64,000 nucleotides of DNA from JAENWD01 sp963837165 (GCA_963837165.1 CAWIMD010000002.1:558001-622000); one strand, 5' to 3'; numbered from the stretch's first letter, positions 8,784 to 17,527 are shown. The notes: generated from the letters alone by a model not told the origin. Made by a program: numbers and translations.

Positions 8784-9825
8784 CTACCCGCCCCTCGTGT
8801 GCATTTCGAGGTGAGGATCGCGGCGCAGGCTGGTGAGCGGGACGAGGGCGACACGGTCGCGCGAGGCCAGGCGATCCTCCGCCCCCCGATCCGCCCGCGC
8901 CTGCCACGTCGCGCGGACGATCTCCGCCAGCCGCTCGTCATCGGTGCCGGCGCGGAGCGCGGCGCGCAGATCCACGCCGGCCGGCGCGTAGAGGCAGAGA
9001 TACCACATGCCGTCGGCCGTCAGCCGGCTGCGGTCGCACGTGCCGCAGAACGGCTCGGTGGTCGAGGCGATGATGCCGACGATTTGCCCGGACGGCAGGC
9101 GGAAGCGCTCGGCCGGCGCGCGGTCGGTGCGCGGGAGCGACTCGACCGCACCGTAGCGCGCCTCGAGCGCCTGCAGGATCTCGCGGCGCGAGACGACCTG
9201 CTCGCGCGTCCAGAGGGTCGCGCCGCCGACGTCCATGTACTCGATGAAGCGGATCTCGGCGCCGAGGCGCCGCGCCTCGTCCACCAGCGCCGGCACTTCC
9301 CCGTCGTTGACGCCGCGCAGGACGACCGTGTCGATCTTGAAGCCGGGGAACACGCGCGCGGCCGCGTCGAGCCCTTCCCGGACGCGGGCGAACTCGCGGC
9401 TGCGGGTCAGGGCGAGGAACGTGCCGGGGTCGAGGGTGTCGAGGCTGACCGTGATCCGGTGCAGGCCCGCCGTCCGCAGGGCGTCCGCCTGCTCGGCCAG
9501 CAGCACGCCGTTGGTGGTGAGCGCCAGGTCGTCGATGCCGTCCAGGCCGGCCAGCATGCCGACGAGCGACGGGACGTCGCGGCGGAGCAGCGGCTCGCCG
9601 CCGGTCAGGCGCAGCCGGCGCACGCCCAGGCCGGCGAACACCCCCGCCAGGCGGACGATCTCCTCGAAGTCCAGGACGTCCGCCTTCGGCAGCCACGAGT
9701 ACTCCGCCTCCGGCATGCAGTACCTGGCAGCGGAGATTGCAGCGATCGGTCACCGAGAGCCGGAGGCTCGTCAGCGGCCGATCGAACCGGTCGACGGGCG
9801 TGGGGCCGCCCCGCGCCGTGGCCAC
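8784..9825 (-). pseudogene. moaA: GTP 3',8-cyclase MoaA, interrupted by one extra base
   Basis: MoaA is a radical SAM enzyme with two 4Fe-4S clusters that makes the first molybdopterin intermediate from GTP. From the GTG at 9825 the reading runs through LTSLRLSVTDRCNLRCQ, then loses frame. Removing one base at 9723-9724 joins CNLRCQ to YCMPEAEYSW and restores the CxxxCxxC SAM cluster motif. The rest reads normally: LRLTGGEPLLRRD, SLDTL, and the second cluster region FCGTCDRSRLTADG with a later Cys. It ends in the GG tail (MHTRGG) needed for MoaA activity. Repaired length is about 346 residues, normal for the family. The purity of the rest of the gene argues for a recent mutation or a sequence error. 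Its start is 4 bp after the bacilliredoxin stop. Confidence 0.9.
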
Positions 9826-9829
9826 CGGC

Positions 9830-10261
9830 TCAGGCCCGGTCGCCCGCCGGTGCGCAGTACTGGTCGAAGGCGGCCATCAGCTGCCGCGCAATGGCGTCGG
9901 CCATCTGCCCCTCGATCTGGCGCCGTTCCATCATGTAGACGAGCTGCCCGTCGCGCAGCAGCGCCACCGAGGGGGACGACGGCGGATAGCCGGTGAAGTA
10001 GCCGCGGGCGCGATCGGTCGCCTCGACGTCGGCGCCGGCGAACACGGTCGTCACGTGATCCGGCACGGTGTCGTGCCGCAGGGCCAGCGCCACGCCCGGG
10101 CGGGCCTTGCCGGCGGCGCAACCGCAGACGGAGTTCACGACCACCATCACCGTTCCCTTGCGCGACAGCGCCGCGTCCACCGCCTCGGGCGTCCGCAGCT
10201 CCTCGACACCAAGGGTGGTCAGCTCTTCCCGCATGGGGGCGACGAAATATTCCGGATACAC
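9830..10261 (-). CDS. BrxA/BrxB-family bacilliredoxin
   Basis: The 143-residue thioredoxin-fold protein belongs to the YphP/YqiW (DUF1094) group. It carries the CGC active site in VNSVCGCAAGKARP (about residue 45-58). Bacilliredoxins remove bacillithiol, or another low-molecular-weight thiol, from cytoplasmic proteins after oxidative stress. It starts with GTG at 10261, with an AAGGAG ribosome site 11 bp upstream. The moaA start is only 4 bp beyond its stop, so the two are probably co-transcribed. Confidence 0.92.
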   Translation of the reverse strand: MYPEYFVAPMREELTTLGVEELRTPEAVDAALSRKGTVMVVVNSVCGCAAGKARPGVALALRHDTVPDHVTTVFAGADVEATDRARGYFTGYPPSSPSVALLRDGQLVYMMERRQIEGQMADAIARQLMAAFDQYCAPAGDRA

Positions 10262-10286
10262 AGCCTTGTTTGCTCCTTGAGTGGGT

Positions 10287-10302
10287 CCCTCCGGCCGGAG
10301 GG
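10287..10302. repeat. 16-bp GC palindrome upstream of the bacilliredoxin gene
   Basis: CCCTCCGGCCGGAGGG lies in the 231-bp gap between the divergent bacilliredoxin and SRPBCC/SDR genes. It could be an operator or a hairpin in the 5' leader. Nothing else in this gap is recognisable. Confidence 0.4.
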
Positions 10303-10492
10303 CCCATACGTAGGATAGCGTACCGGCCAGCCTCGGGTACGATCCCCTCCGGCTCGGCTATCCCTCGACGTGCGAGCGCCTCCCCCGCGGATCCGCGATC
10401 TGCTCCGGAATGCGGCTGGGTCAGTTGCACCGGGAGGGCCGAATCCACAACCATGTTCGTGCAAGGGGCCTTCACTCTGGACTGACCGACCC

Positions 10493-11680
10493 GTGCCCAT
10501 CTACGAGAAGCACAGCGCCATCGACGTCGCCCCCCAGACCCTGTTCGCGTGGCACACCCGCCCGGGCGCGTTCGAGCGCCTCATTCCGCCGTGGGAGCAC
10601 CTGCGGGTGCTGTCGCGGCACGGCGGCATCGCGGATGGCGGCCGGCTGCGGATGCAGATCACCCGCGGGCCGTTGACGATCAGATGGGAAGCGCTGCATC
10701 GCGGCTTCGTGGAAGGCGTCCAGTTCCAGGACGTGCAGGTGGCCGGGCCCTTCAAGCACTGGGTGCACACGCATCGGGTCGAGCCGACCGGGGACGGCCG
10801 GGCGCTGCTCATCGATCACGTGGACTACACGCTGCCGCTCGGGCCGCTCGGCGCGCTGGCCGCGCCCCTCGCCCAGCGCCAGATCGAGCGGACCTTTGCC
10901 TTCCGCCACCGCCGGATTGCCACCGACCTGGCGCGGCACGCGGCCATCGGCCGCGGCCGGCGGATGCGCCTCGTCCTCACCGGTCGCGCGGGCTTCGTCC
11001 TCGAGCAGCTCGCGGCGATGCTGAGCACCGGCGGCCACCTGGTCCACGTGTTTCCCACCGCCGAGGACGTGCGAGTGGGGCCCCCGCACTCGGCCTGGGG
11101 GCCGACGGCCGTCCCCGACCAGCAGGCGCTCGAACAGGCCGACGGCGTGCTGCACGTCGGGCTGCACGCGCTGCCGGACCTGCTCGCGTCGCTCGACGCG
11201 CGAGGCAGCCGCGCGCGCACGGTCGTCGCGCTCCCCACGGTGGCGGCCGCCGACCAGCCGGACGTCAACGCGGACGTCCTGCGCACCGCCGTGGCTTCGG
11301 CGACGCGGCGGGTGGTGTGCGTGCTGACACCGGGCGTCCTCGCCGCGTGGCGGCTCATGCAGGACCGGGTGCCGACCGACGCCGTCACGCCGTCGGTGGA
11401 CGGTCTGCTCGTCGGCCTCGACGACCTGCTGGGCGCGGCCTATTTTGCGCTCAGTGACGACGCCATCGCAGGCCTGGTGGACGCGACCATCCGGCGCGCC
11501 GGCGAGACGGCGGCGGTGCCGGCCGAGGCCGCGCGCTACGTGCCGGAGGTGCGGGTGCTGCAGCAGCGCGTTCCGACAGGCCTGGCCGCGCCGCGGCTGG
11601 CGGACGCGGGGTTCCGGCCGCTGAACCCGACCATCGGCGACACGATCCTCGCCGAGATCGGGTGGCCCGCGGCGCATTGA
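10493..11680 (+). CDS. SRPBCC-domain protein fused to a degenerate TIGR01777/YfcH-type SDR domain
   Basis: The product is 395 residues from the GTG at 10493. Residues 1-150 form an SRPBCC ligand-binding fold of the type fused to epimerases (YEKHSAIDVAPQTLFAWHTRPGAFERLIPPWEHL, then DHVDYTLPLGPLG). The remainder aligns in pattern with TIGR01777/YfcH epimerases and ends in a recognisable DUF1731-like tail (PRLADAGFRPLNPTIGDTI). The dinucleotide motif has decayed: LVLTGRAGFVLEQL replaces TGATGFIG, and the catalytic segments are missing. The second half may no longer bind NAD(P). Possible roles are ligand binding or a structural partner. Confidence 0.75.
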   Translation: MPIYEKHSAIDVAPQTLFAWHTRPGAFERLIPPWEHLRVLSRHGGIADGGRLRMQITRGPLTIRWEALHRGFVEGVQFQDVQVAGPFKHWVHTHRVEPTGDGRALLIDHVDYTLPLGPLGALAAPLAQRQIERTFAFRHRRIATDLARHAAIGRGRRMRLVLTGRAGFVLEQLAAMLSTGGHLVHVFPTAEDVRVGPPHSAWGPTAVPDQQALEQADGVLHVGLHALPDLLASLDARGSRARTVVALPTVAAADQPDVNADVLRTAVASATRRVVCVLTPGVLAAWRLMQDRVPTDAVTPSVDGLLVGLDDLLGAAYFALSDDAIAGLVDATIRRAGETAAVPAEAARYVPEVRVLQQRVPTGLAAPRLADAGFRPLNPTIGDTILAEIGWPAAH

Positions 11681-11717
11681 GCATTGATGATTGATGATTG
11701 ACGATTGACGATTGAAA
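11675..11717. repeat. 7-bp array (ATTGATG/ATTGACG)
   Basis: Six 7-bp units in ATTGA orientation overlap the last codon and stop of the SRPBCC/SDR gene. It lies just upstream of the leuC promoter region. Confidence 0.85.
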
Positions 11718-11739
11718 GGCATAAGCGGCCGCGTGGCTC

Positions 11740-11780
11740 AGCGTAAGTATTTCAAATACACACCAGCCTACTGATAAACT
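11740..11780 (+). promoter_or_regulatory. leuC promoter region with palindrome and leuA-shared box
   Basis: The box AGCGTAAG (11740-11747) is identical to one upstream of leuA (17510-17517). The 13-bp palindrome GTATTTCAAATAC (11747-11759) overlaps it. An extended -10 TGATAAACT (11772-11780) lies downstream with TTCAAA as a weak -35. Predicted initiation would be within a few bases of the leuC ATG at 11789, so the message may have almost no leader. LysR-type control is an inference from the regulator beside leuA. Confidence 0.5.
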
Positions 11781-11788
11781 CTTCTTAT

Positions 11789-13210
11789 ATGGGTCAGACA
11801 CTCCTCCAGAAGGTCTGGGACGCGCATGCGGTCCGCCGGCTGCCCACCGGTCAGACGCAGCTCTTCGTCGGCCTGCATCTGGTGCACGAGGTGACCAGCC
11901 CGCAGGCGTTCGACATGCTGCGGAGCCGCGGCTGGACGGTGGCGTTCCCTTCCCGCACGTTCGCGACGGTTGACCACATCGTCCCGACGACGGTCCGCCA
12001 GCGCCCGTTCCTCGACACGATGGCCGAGGCGATGATCTCGGCGCTCGAGCGCAACTGCGCCGAGCACGGGATCCCGCTCTACAACATCGGCAGCGCGAGC
12101 CAGGGCATCGTGCACGTGATCGGGCCGGAGCTGGGCCTGACGCAGCCCGGCATGACCATCGCGTGCGGCGACAGCCACACGTCCACGCACGGCGCGTTCG
12201 GGGCCGTGGCGTTCGGCATCGGCACCTCGCAGGTGCGCGACGTCCTTGCCAGCCAGTGCCTGGCCCTCGACCCGCTGAAGGTGCGTCGCATCGACGTGAC
12301 CGGGCAGCTCGCGCCGGGCGTCTACGCCAAGGACGTCATCCTCGAGATCATCCGCCGCCTCGGCGTCAAGGGCGGCGCCGGGTACGCCTACGAGTACGGC
12401 GGGCCGGTGGTCGAGCGGATGTCGATGGACGAGCGCCTGACGATCTGCAACATGTCCATCGAAGGGGCGGCGCGGGCCGGCTACGTCAACCCGGACGAAA
12501 CCACGTTCGCCTACCTCGACGGCCGGCCGTTCGCGCCGCCGCCCGAACGCTGGGACGCCGCGCGGCGCTACTGGGCGTCGGTGGCGTCGGATCCGGACGC
12601 GGCGTACGACGATCGCGTGGTGCTGGACGGCGCCGCCCTCGAGCCGACGGTCACCTGGGGCATCAACCCCGGGCAGTCGGTCGGCGTCTCGGGCGCGCTG
12701 CCCGATCCGCGGGCGGTGGACGAGAGCGACCGTCAGGGCGTCGTCGACGCGCTGGAGTTCATGGGGTTCGCCGCCGGCAATCGGATCGCGGGCACGCGGA
12801 TCGACGTGGCCTTCATCGGGTCCTGCACGAACTCGCGGATCTCGGACCTGCGCGAAGCGGCCCGCGTCGTGCGCGGGCACCGGATCGCCCCGCACGTGCG
12901 GGGGCTCATCGTCCCGGGATCGGAGGGCGTGCGCGCGGCCGCCGAGCGCGAGGGACTCCACGAGATCTTCCAGGAGGCCGGCTTCGAGTGGCGCGGCGCG
13001 GGCTGCTCGATGTGCCTCGCCATGAACCCCGACCGGCTGGAAGGGCGCCAGGTGTGCGCCAGCTCGTCGAACCGCAACTTCAAGGGCCGCCAGGGCAGCC
13101 CCACCGGACGCACGCTGCTGATGTCACCGGCGATGGTCGCCGCCGCGGCCCTGGCGGGCGAGGTCGTCGACGTCAGGCGTCAACTGGCCCGGACGGAGGT
13201 GCCCGCATGA
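11789..13210 (+). CDS. leuC: 3-isopropylmalate dehydratase large subunit LeuC
   Basis: The 473-residue aconitase-superfamily protein holds the 4Fe-4S cluster that isomerises 2- to 3-isopropylmalate in leucine synthesis. The substrate segment CGDSHTSTHGAFGA is present. The cluster Cys residues are at about C346 (GSCTNSR) and C406/C409 (GCSMCLAMNPD). Length is normal for bacterial LeuC. Its stop overlaps the leuD ATG (ATGA), so translation is coupled with the small subunit. No ribosome site of note precedes the ATG. Confidence 0.97.
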   Translation: MGQTLLQKVWDAHAVRRLPTGQTQLFVGLHLVHEVTSPQAFDMLRSRGWTVAFPSRTFATVDHIVPTTVRQRPFLDTMAEAMISALERNCAEHGIPLYNIGSASQGIVHVIGPELGLTQPGMTIACGDSHTSTHGAFGAVAFGIGTSQVRDVLASQCLALDPLKVRRIDVTGQLAPGVYAKDVILEIIRRLGVKGGAGYAYEYGGPVVERMSMDERLTICNMSIEGAARAGYVNPDETTFAYLDGRPFAPPPERWDAARRYWASVASDPDAAYDDRVVLDGAALEPTVTWGINPGQSVGVSGALPDPRAVDESDRQGVVDALEFMGFAAGNRIAGTRIDVAFIGSCTNSRISDLREAARVVRGHRIAPHVRGLIVPGSEGVRAAAEREGLHEIFQEAGFEWRGAGCSMCLAMNPDRLEGRQVCASSSNRNFKGRQGSPTGRTLLMSPAMVAAAALAGEVVDVRRQLARTEVPA

Positions 13211-13800
13211 GCGGCCCCGTTCGAGTCACCCACGTCCACGGACGCGCCCTGCCCATGCGCGGCCACGACATCGATACCGACCGGATCATCCCGGCGCGAT
13301 ACCTGAAGGCGGTCTCGTTCGCGGGGCTCGAGCAGCACGTCTTCGCCGACGACCGGTCCGATCCGGCTCACCCGTTCAACCAGCCGCAGTACCAGACGGC
13401 CCGCGTCCTGCTGGTGAACCGGAACTTCGGCTGCGGCAGCTCGCGGGAGCACGCGCCGCAGGCCATCCAGCGCTGGGGCATCCAGGCCGTCGTCGGCGAG
13501 GGCTTCTCGGAGATCTTCTTCGGCAACAGCACGTCGCTGGGCCTGCCGTGCCTGACCGTGTCGCACGACCAGATCGAGCAGCTGATGGCCAGCGTCGAAC
13601 GTGACCCGACGCTGGAGCTCGACGTGGACGTCGCCGGGCTCACGGTGGCGGCCGGCGAGGTGATCGTGCGCGCCGGGATGCCGCAGCCGGCGCACGAGGC
13701 GCTGGTCGAAGGGCTCTGGGACGGCACCGGCCTGCTGCTGGCCGATTTCGACCAGGTTCGCCAGCTGGCCGACCGCCTTCCCTACTGCCACTGGCGCTGA
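13207..13800 (+). CDS. leuD: 3-isopropylmalate dehydratase small subunit LeuD
   Basis: The 197-residue swivelling subunit pairs with LeuC to form the isopropylmalate isomerase. Diagnostic stretches are the DTDRIIPARYLK start and NRNFGCGSSREHAPQA (about residues 72-87), followed by FFGNSTSLGLPCL. The ATG overlaps the leuC stop by 4 bp. The rest of the pathway (leuA, leuB) is 3.8 kb downstream, separated by a permease and a LysR gene on the other strand. Confidence 0.97.
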   Translation: MSGPVRVTHVHGRALPMRGHDIDTDRIIPARYLKAVSFAGLEQHVFADDRSDPAHPFNQPQYQTARVLLVNRNFGCGSSREHAPQAIQRWGIQAVVGEGFSEIFFGNSTSLGLPCLTVSHDQIEQLMASVERDPTLELDVDVAGLTVAAGEVIVRAGMPQPAHEALVEGLWDGTGLLLADFDQVRQLADRLPYCHWR

Positions 13801-13810
13801 GCTGCGATTC

Positions 13811-13870
13811 TGTAGCGCAGGCCTTCAGGCCTGCCAACACACGCGGGCAGACCTAAAGGTCTGCGCTACA
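13811..13870. repeat. 60-bp double-hairpin repeat, copy 1
   Basis: Outer inverted ends TGTAGCGCAG and CTGCGCTACA (10 of 10 bases) enclose two hairpins, GCAGGCC-TTCA-GGCCTGC and GCAGACC-TAAA-GGTCTGC. It would fold as a three-way structure. The second copy is 32 bp downstream and a decayed copy lies near 34305. It is REP/MITE-like, with no coding capacity. Confidence 0.85.
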
Positions 13871-13902
13871 TGCATCGCGCGTCCGGGTGTCGCGCGGGCT
13901 CG

Positions 13903-13964
13903 TGTAGCGCAGGCCTTCAGGCCTGCCAGCACCCGCGCGGGCAGACCTAAAGGTCTGCGCTACA
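13903..13964. repeat. Double-hairpin repeat, copy 2
   Basis: Near-identical to copy 1 with the same outer ends and both inner hairpins; the linker between the hairpins differs in sequence and is 2 bp longer. The two copies are in the same orientation and fill most of the 195-bp gap between leuD and the convergent permease gene. Confidence 0.85.
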
Positions 13965-13995
13965 TACATCGCGTCACGTGCGTCGCGCTCCGGGG

Positions 13996-16467
13996 TCAGG
14001 CTGACGTCAACGCCGACACCGGGCTCACCTTCGCGGCCCGGCGCGCCGGGCCAATGCAGGCCACGAGCGCCGCGCCCGCCAGGACGACGATCACACCGAG
14101 CAGCACGACGGGATCGAACGCGCCGACCCCGTACAGCTGCGACGCGATCACCTGGCGCAGGAGCACCGCCCCGAGGATGCCCGCCGCCAGACCGATGCCC
14201 ACGAGGGCGGCCCCCTCGCGCAGGATCAGCCGCATGATGCCCGCGGGGTCGCTGCCGAGCGCCAGACGGACGCCGATTTCACGCGTGCGCTGCGCCACCT
14301 GGTACGCGAGCACGCCGTAGATGCCGACCGAGGCCAGCAGCAGCGCGATCAGGCCGAAGGCCAGCGAGAGCAGCATCGGCGTGCGGCGCTGATTCAGCGA
14401 CCGGTCGATGCGCTCCGACAGCGTGAACACGTCGAACGGCTTCAGCTCCGGGTCGACCGACGTCACCGCGTGCTGGATCGCGTTGGTCAGGTCCGCAGGC
14501 GTGCCCGCCGTGCGCACGGCGATGCCGATGTTGCGGGAAGGCGACTGCGCGAACGGGACGTAGAACGACCCGGACCGGGCTCCCTCACCGTCGACGAGGC
14601 CCTTCAGCTTCACGTTCCCCACCACTCCGACCACCTGGCGGAACACGACGTTCGGCCCGGGCTTCAGGACGTCCTCGGCCCGCAGGGGTTGGTAGACGCG
14701 GTGGCCGATGGGATCCGCGTCGGGCCAGAATCGCTTCGCGAGCTGCTCGTCGAGAATGACGACCGGCGTCGCGCGGTCGTCGTCGCCGGCGGTGAACAGG
14801 CGGCCCCGCCGGAGGGGCACGCGCAACGTCTCGAGGTACCCGGGCGTGACGTAGAGCTGGTTGGGCGACACGACCGATTCCCCGGGCGCACGCTCGTGCC
14901 CCTCGGGGATGATCACCGTGCTGGATCCGTCCCAGCCGAAGGGCAGGAAACTCGATACCCCGGCCGAGCGGACGCCCGGGACCGCACGAAGCTGCTCCAG
15001 GACCCGGCCCGTGTAGGTCCTGAGCGCGGCATCGTCGGGGTACTGCGCCTGGAGCGGGCTCACGCGGCCGGTCCAGACGCCGGCGGCGATGAAGCCCGGG
15101 TTGACGTCGAGCACCTGCCGGAAGCTCGCCAGCAGCAGGCCCGCCCCCGCCAGCAGCACGAACGCCAGCGCGACCTGGGCGACGACCAGCGCGCGTCGGG
15201 TGTGACGGGCCGCCCGGCCCGCCGTGCCGCTCCGGCCCTCGTCGCGCAGGGCGCTGCTGACGTTCGCGGTCCGCAGGTGCAGCGCCGGCACCGCTCCGAC
15301 GACGATCCCGAGCGCGGTCGCCAGGCCGAGGGTGAAGGCCACGACGGCTGCGTTGAGGTGAATCTCGTACGCGCGCGGGATGTCCGAGAGGCCCACGTGC
15401 TTCAGGGCATCGACGCACCACATCCCGAGCACGATCCCCAGCGCGCCCCCCGCCACGGTCAGGACGAGCGTCTCGGTGACGAGTTGCCGGGCGACGCGCG
15501 CGCCCCCGGCGCCGAGCGCCTGCCGCGTGGCCAGCTCCCGCGCCCGGCCGCTGGCGCGCACGAGCGCGAGGTTCGCGAGATTGACGCCGGCGATGAGCAG
15601 GACGAACAGGACGCCTCCCCAGAGCAGCGTCAGCGCCGCGCGCACGTTCCGGACCACGTCATCCTGGAGCGACACGACATTGCCGCCGTAACCGACGTTG
15701 ATGAGCTCCTGCTTCAGGGGCCCGGCACGCTCTACGAGACCGGCGTCGAAGGCCGCCAGCCGCGCCCGCGCCTGCGCCACGGTGACCCCGGGCGCCAGGC
15801 GGCCGACCTCGTCGTGGTTCTGGCTCCAGCGGTTGTCCTCCGCCCGGTCCTGGGGCGTGAACGCGGTCGGCGTCCACACCTGGCGATCGGGGTCGAGGAA
15901 CACGAACCCGTCCGGCAGGACGCCCACCACCGTGTACAGCTCGTTGTTCAGCCGGAGCGTCGTCCCCACGACGCGATCGAGTCCCCTGGGCTGACGGGCC
16001 GCGAAGCCGTACGACAGGATGGCCACGTGCTCGTGGCCGGCGTCGCCGTCCTGGTCGGTGAACAGCCGGCCGCGGAAGGCGGTCGTGCGCAGGACGCGGA
16101 AGAACGAGGGCGTCACCGTCATCGCCGCGACGCCTTCCGCCGACGGGCCCTGACCCACGCGGAAGCCGTTGTTCTGGTAGAGCGCGACCGACTCGAAAAC
16201 GCCCGTCATCCCCCGGTGGTCGTTCCAGTTCGGGATCGACTGGCCGGCCCGCTCGACCCCCGCACCCGGGAACGACTCGTACATCGTGACGATGCGGTCC
16301 GCGTCCGGGAAGGGCAGCGGGCGGAGCAGGACGGACTGGACGACGGCGAAGATGGCGGCATTGGCGCCCAGGCAGAGCGCCAGCGTCAGCGTGACCGCGG
16401 CCGCGTAGGCCCGATCCCTGCGCAGCAGCTTGAGGGCGAACCGCAGATCCTGACGGAGAACGTCCAT
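13996..16467 (-). CDS. ADOP-type MacB/FtsX-like orphan permease 2
   Basis: The 823-residue permease has two core-plus-FtsX halves and no ATPase domain. The first TM is near residues 22-46 (AAAVTLTLALCLGANAAIFAVVQ). The mid FtsX block (LLIAGVNLANLALVRASGRARELATRQALGAGG) and the C-terminal one (REIGVRLALGSDPAGIMRLIL) are conserved. Unlike the two other ADOP copies it lacks an N-terminal prefix domain and has no PadR gene beside it; the next gene upstream is a LysR regulator 87 bp away. It separates leuCD from leuA on the opposite strand. The substrate is unknown. Confidence 0.9.
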   Translation of the reverse strand: MDVLRQDLRFALKLLRRDRAYAAAVTLTLALCLGANAAIFAVVQSVLLRPLPFPDADRIVTMYESFPGAGVERAGQSIPNWNDHRGMTGVFESVALYQNNGFRVGQGPSAEGVAAMTVTPSFFRVLRTTAFRGRLFTDQDGDAGHEHVAILSYGFAARQPRGLDRVVGTTLRLNNELYTVVGVLPDGFVFLDPDRQVWTPTAFTPQDRAEDNRWSQNHDEVGRLAPGVTVAQARARLAAFDAGLVERAGPLKQELINVGYGGNVVSLQDDVVRNVRAALTLLWGGVLFVLLIAGVNLANLALVRASGRARELATRQALGAGGARVARQLVTETLVLTVAGGALGIVLGMWCVDALKHVGLSDIPRAYEIHLNAAVVAFTLGLATALGIVVGAVPALHLRTANVSSALRDEGRSGTAGRAARHTRRALVVAQVALAFVLLAGAGLLLASFRQVLDVNPGFIAAGVWTGRVSPLQAQYPDDAALRTYTGRVLEQLRAVPGVRSAGVSSFLPFGWDGSSTVIIPEGHERAPGESVVSPNQLYVTPGYLETLRVPLRRGRLFTAGDDDRATPVVILDEQLAKRFWPDADPIGHRVYQPLRAEDVLKPGPNVVFRQVVGVVGNVKLKGLVDGEGARSGSFYVPFAQSPSRNIGIAVRTAGTPADLTNAIQHAVTSVDPELKPFDVFTLSERIDRSLNQRRTPMLLSLAFGLIALLLASVGIYGVLAYQVAQRTREIGVRLALGSDPAGIMRLILREGAALVGIGLAAGILGAVLLRQVIASQLYGVGAFDPVVLLGVIVVLAGAALVACIGPARRAAKVSPVSALTSA

Positions 16468-16510
16468 GGGGGTGACTCCTGACGCGATCGTCTGCTGCTA
16501 CGTGTCTGGC

Positions 16511-16560
16511 CGAACTGAAGTTCGGCCCTACGACGTCGCAGACGAAGTTCGGCCTTACGA
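16511..16560. repeat. GAAGTTCGGCC-type intergenic repeat
   Basis: The 9-bp arms GGCCGAACT/AGTTCGGCC flank a 2-base centre (from 16509), followed by a second GAAGTTCGGCCTTACGA unit. A 19-bp stretch (16515-16533) recurs exactly at 54815-54833, 38 kb away, so this is a dispersed repeat. It touches the last codons of the LysR gene. Confidence 0.7.
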
Positions 16561-17448
16561 CGCCGGCGCTGCGTGCTCGCTCTTCGCCACGGCGAGGAAC
16601 GCCTGGGCGGCATGCGAGAGCTCGCCGGCGCGGCGGTAGACCAGCCGCAGCTGGCGCGACAGGCGGACCTGCGGCACCTTGACCGCGGCAAGCTGCCCGC
16701 GCGAGATCTCGCTCAGGGCGCAGCGGCGCGGCAGCAGGGCCACGCCCATCTTCATCTCGACGGCGCGCTTGATGGCCTCGAGACTCGGGAGCGCGATCTG
16801 GATGTTGATCGGGGCGTGCTTCTGCTCGAAGGTCCGCAGGACGCGTTCCCGCGCCGGCGACGGGTCGTTGTGCGCGATCACCGTCTCGCGGCCGAACTCG
16901 GCCATCGACACGTCCTTGCGGCCGGCCAGCGGATGCTGCGGGTGCACCAGCATGACCAGGTCGTCGGGTCCGAGGTTCAGCGTCAGCAGCCCGCGCTCGG
17001 CCGGCTGGAACGTGACGACGCCGAAGTCGAGGCTGCCCTGCGCGACCTCCACGCCGACCTGCCGTGAGGGCACGCGGCGGACGTCCACCTGGATCTCGGG
17101 ATGGTGCTGCCGGAAGCGCCCGATCACCGGCAGGAGGGCATGGACGGCGCCCTCGTTGGATCCGATCAGGACGCGGCCGCGCCGCAGGTCGCGCAGCTCG
17201 CGCACGGCGGTCTCGGCCTCCTCGCTGAGGCGCATGAGGCGATGGGCGTACTCCCGGAGGACGCGGCCGGCCTCGGTGAGCGCCCCCTGCTTCGACGAGC
17301 GGTCGAACAGCCGCTCGCCGATCTCCTCCTCGAGCCGCCGGATGGCCTGGCTCACCGCGGGCTGGGTGCGGTGGAGCTTGGCCGCGGCGCGCGAGAAGCT
17401 GCGCTCGGCGGCGACCGTCAGAAACACCTGCAATTCCGAGAGTTCCAT
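16555..17448 (-). CDS. LysR-family transcriptional regulator, divergent from leuA
   Basis: The product is 297 residues. The N-terminal winged helix reads MELSELQVFLTVAAERSFSR with TQPAVSQAIRRLEEEIGERLF. The periplasmic-binding-protein-like effector domain starts near residue 90 (GRVLIGSNEGAVHALLPVI). It is transcribed divergently from leuA across 125 bp, the usual LysR arrangement, so leuA and possibly leuC are likely targets, perhaps with a leucine-pathway intermediate as inducer. The intergenic gap holds TAATA-N5-TATTA-like dyads expected of LysR boxes. The effector cannot be read from sequence. Confidence 0.9.
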   Translation of the reverse strand: MELSELQVFLTVAAERSFSRAAAKLHRTQPAVSQAIRRLEEEIGERLFDRSSKQGALTEAGRVLREYAHRLMRLSEEAETAVRELRDLRRGRVLIGSNEGAVHALLPVIGRFRQHHPEIQVDVRRVPSRQVGVEVAQGSLDFGVVTFQPAERGLLTLNLGPDDLVMLVHPQHPLAGRKDVSMAEFGRETVIAHNDPSPARERVLRTFEQKHAPINIQIALPSLEAIKRAVEMKMGVALLPRRCALSEISRGQLAAVKVPQVRLSRQLRLVYRRAGELSHAAQAFLAVAKSEHAAPAS

Positions 17449-17490
17449 GCCTCCCTCGCGGTTGTGCGCGGCCTGGACCCGTGAGCGCCA

Positions 17491-17527
17491 GTATAATACG
17501 ACATTATTAAAGCGTAAGAAATATAGA
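17491..17527. promoter_or_regulatory. Shared LysR/leuA control region
   Basis: The AT-rich stretch contains the dyad ATAAT-ACGAC-ATTAT (17493-17507), a good LysR T-N11-A type site and possible minus-strand -10. The AGCGTAAG box (17510-17517), also upstream of leuC, follows, then TATAGA (17522-17527) as a plausible leuA -10. Confidence 0.55.

Noticed and set aside
9715..9745. Programmed ribosomal frameshifting as explanation of the broken genes
   Set aside because: The sites lack slippery heptamers and downstream structures, occur in unrelated gene families never known to use recoding, and all need loss of exactly one base.
13811..13964. Integron attC sites
   Set aside because: The hairpins lack the attC core GTTRRRY and no integrase or cassette genes are present.
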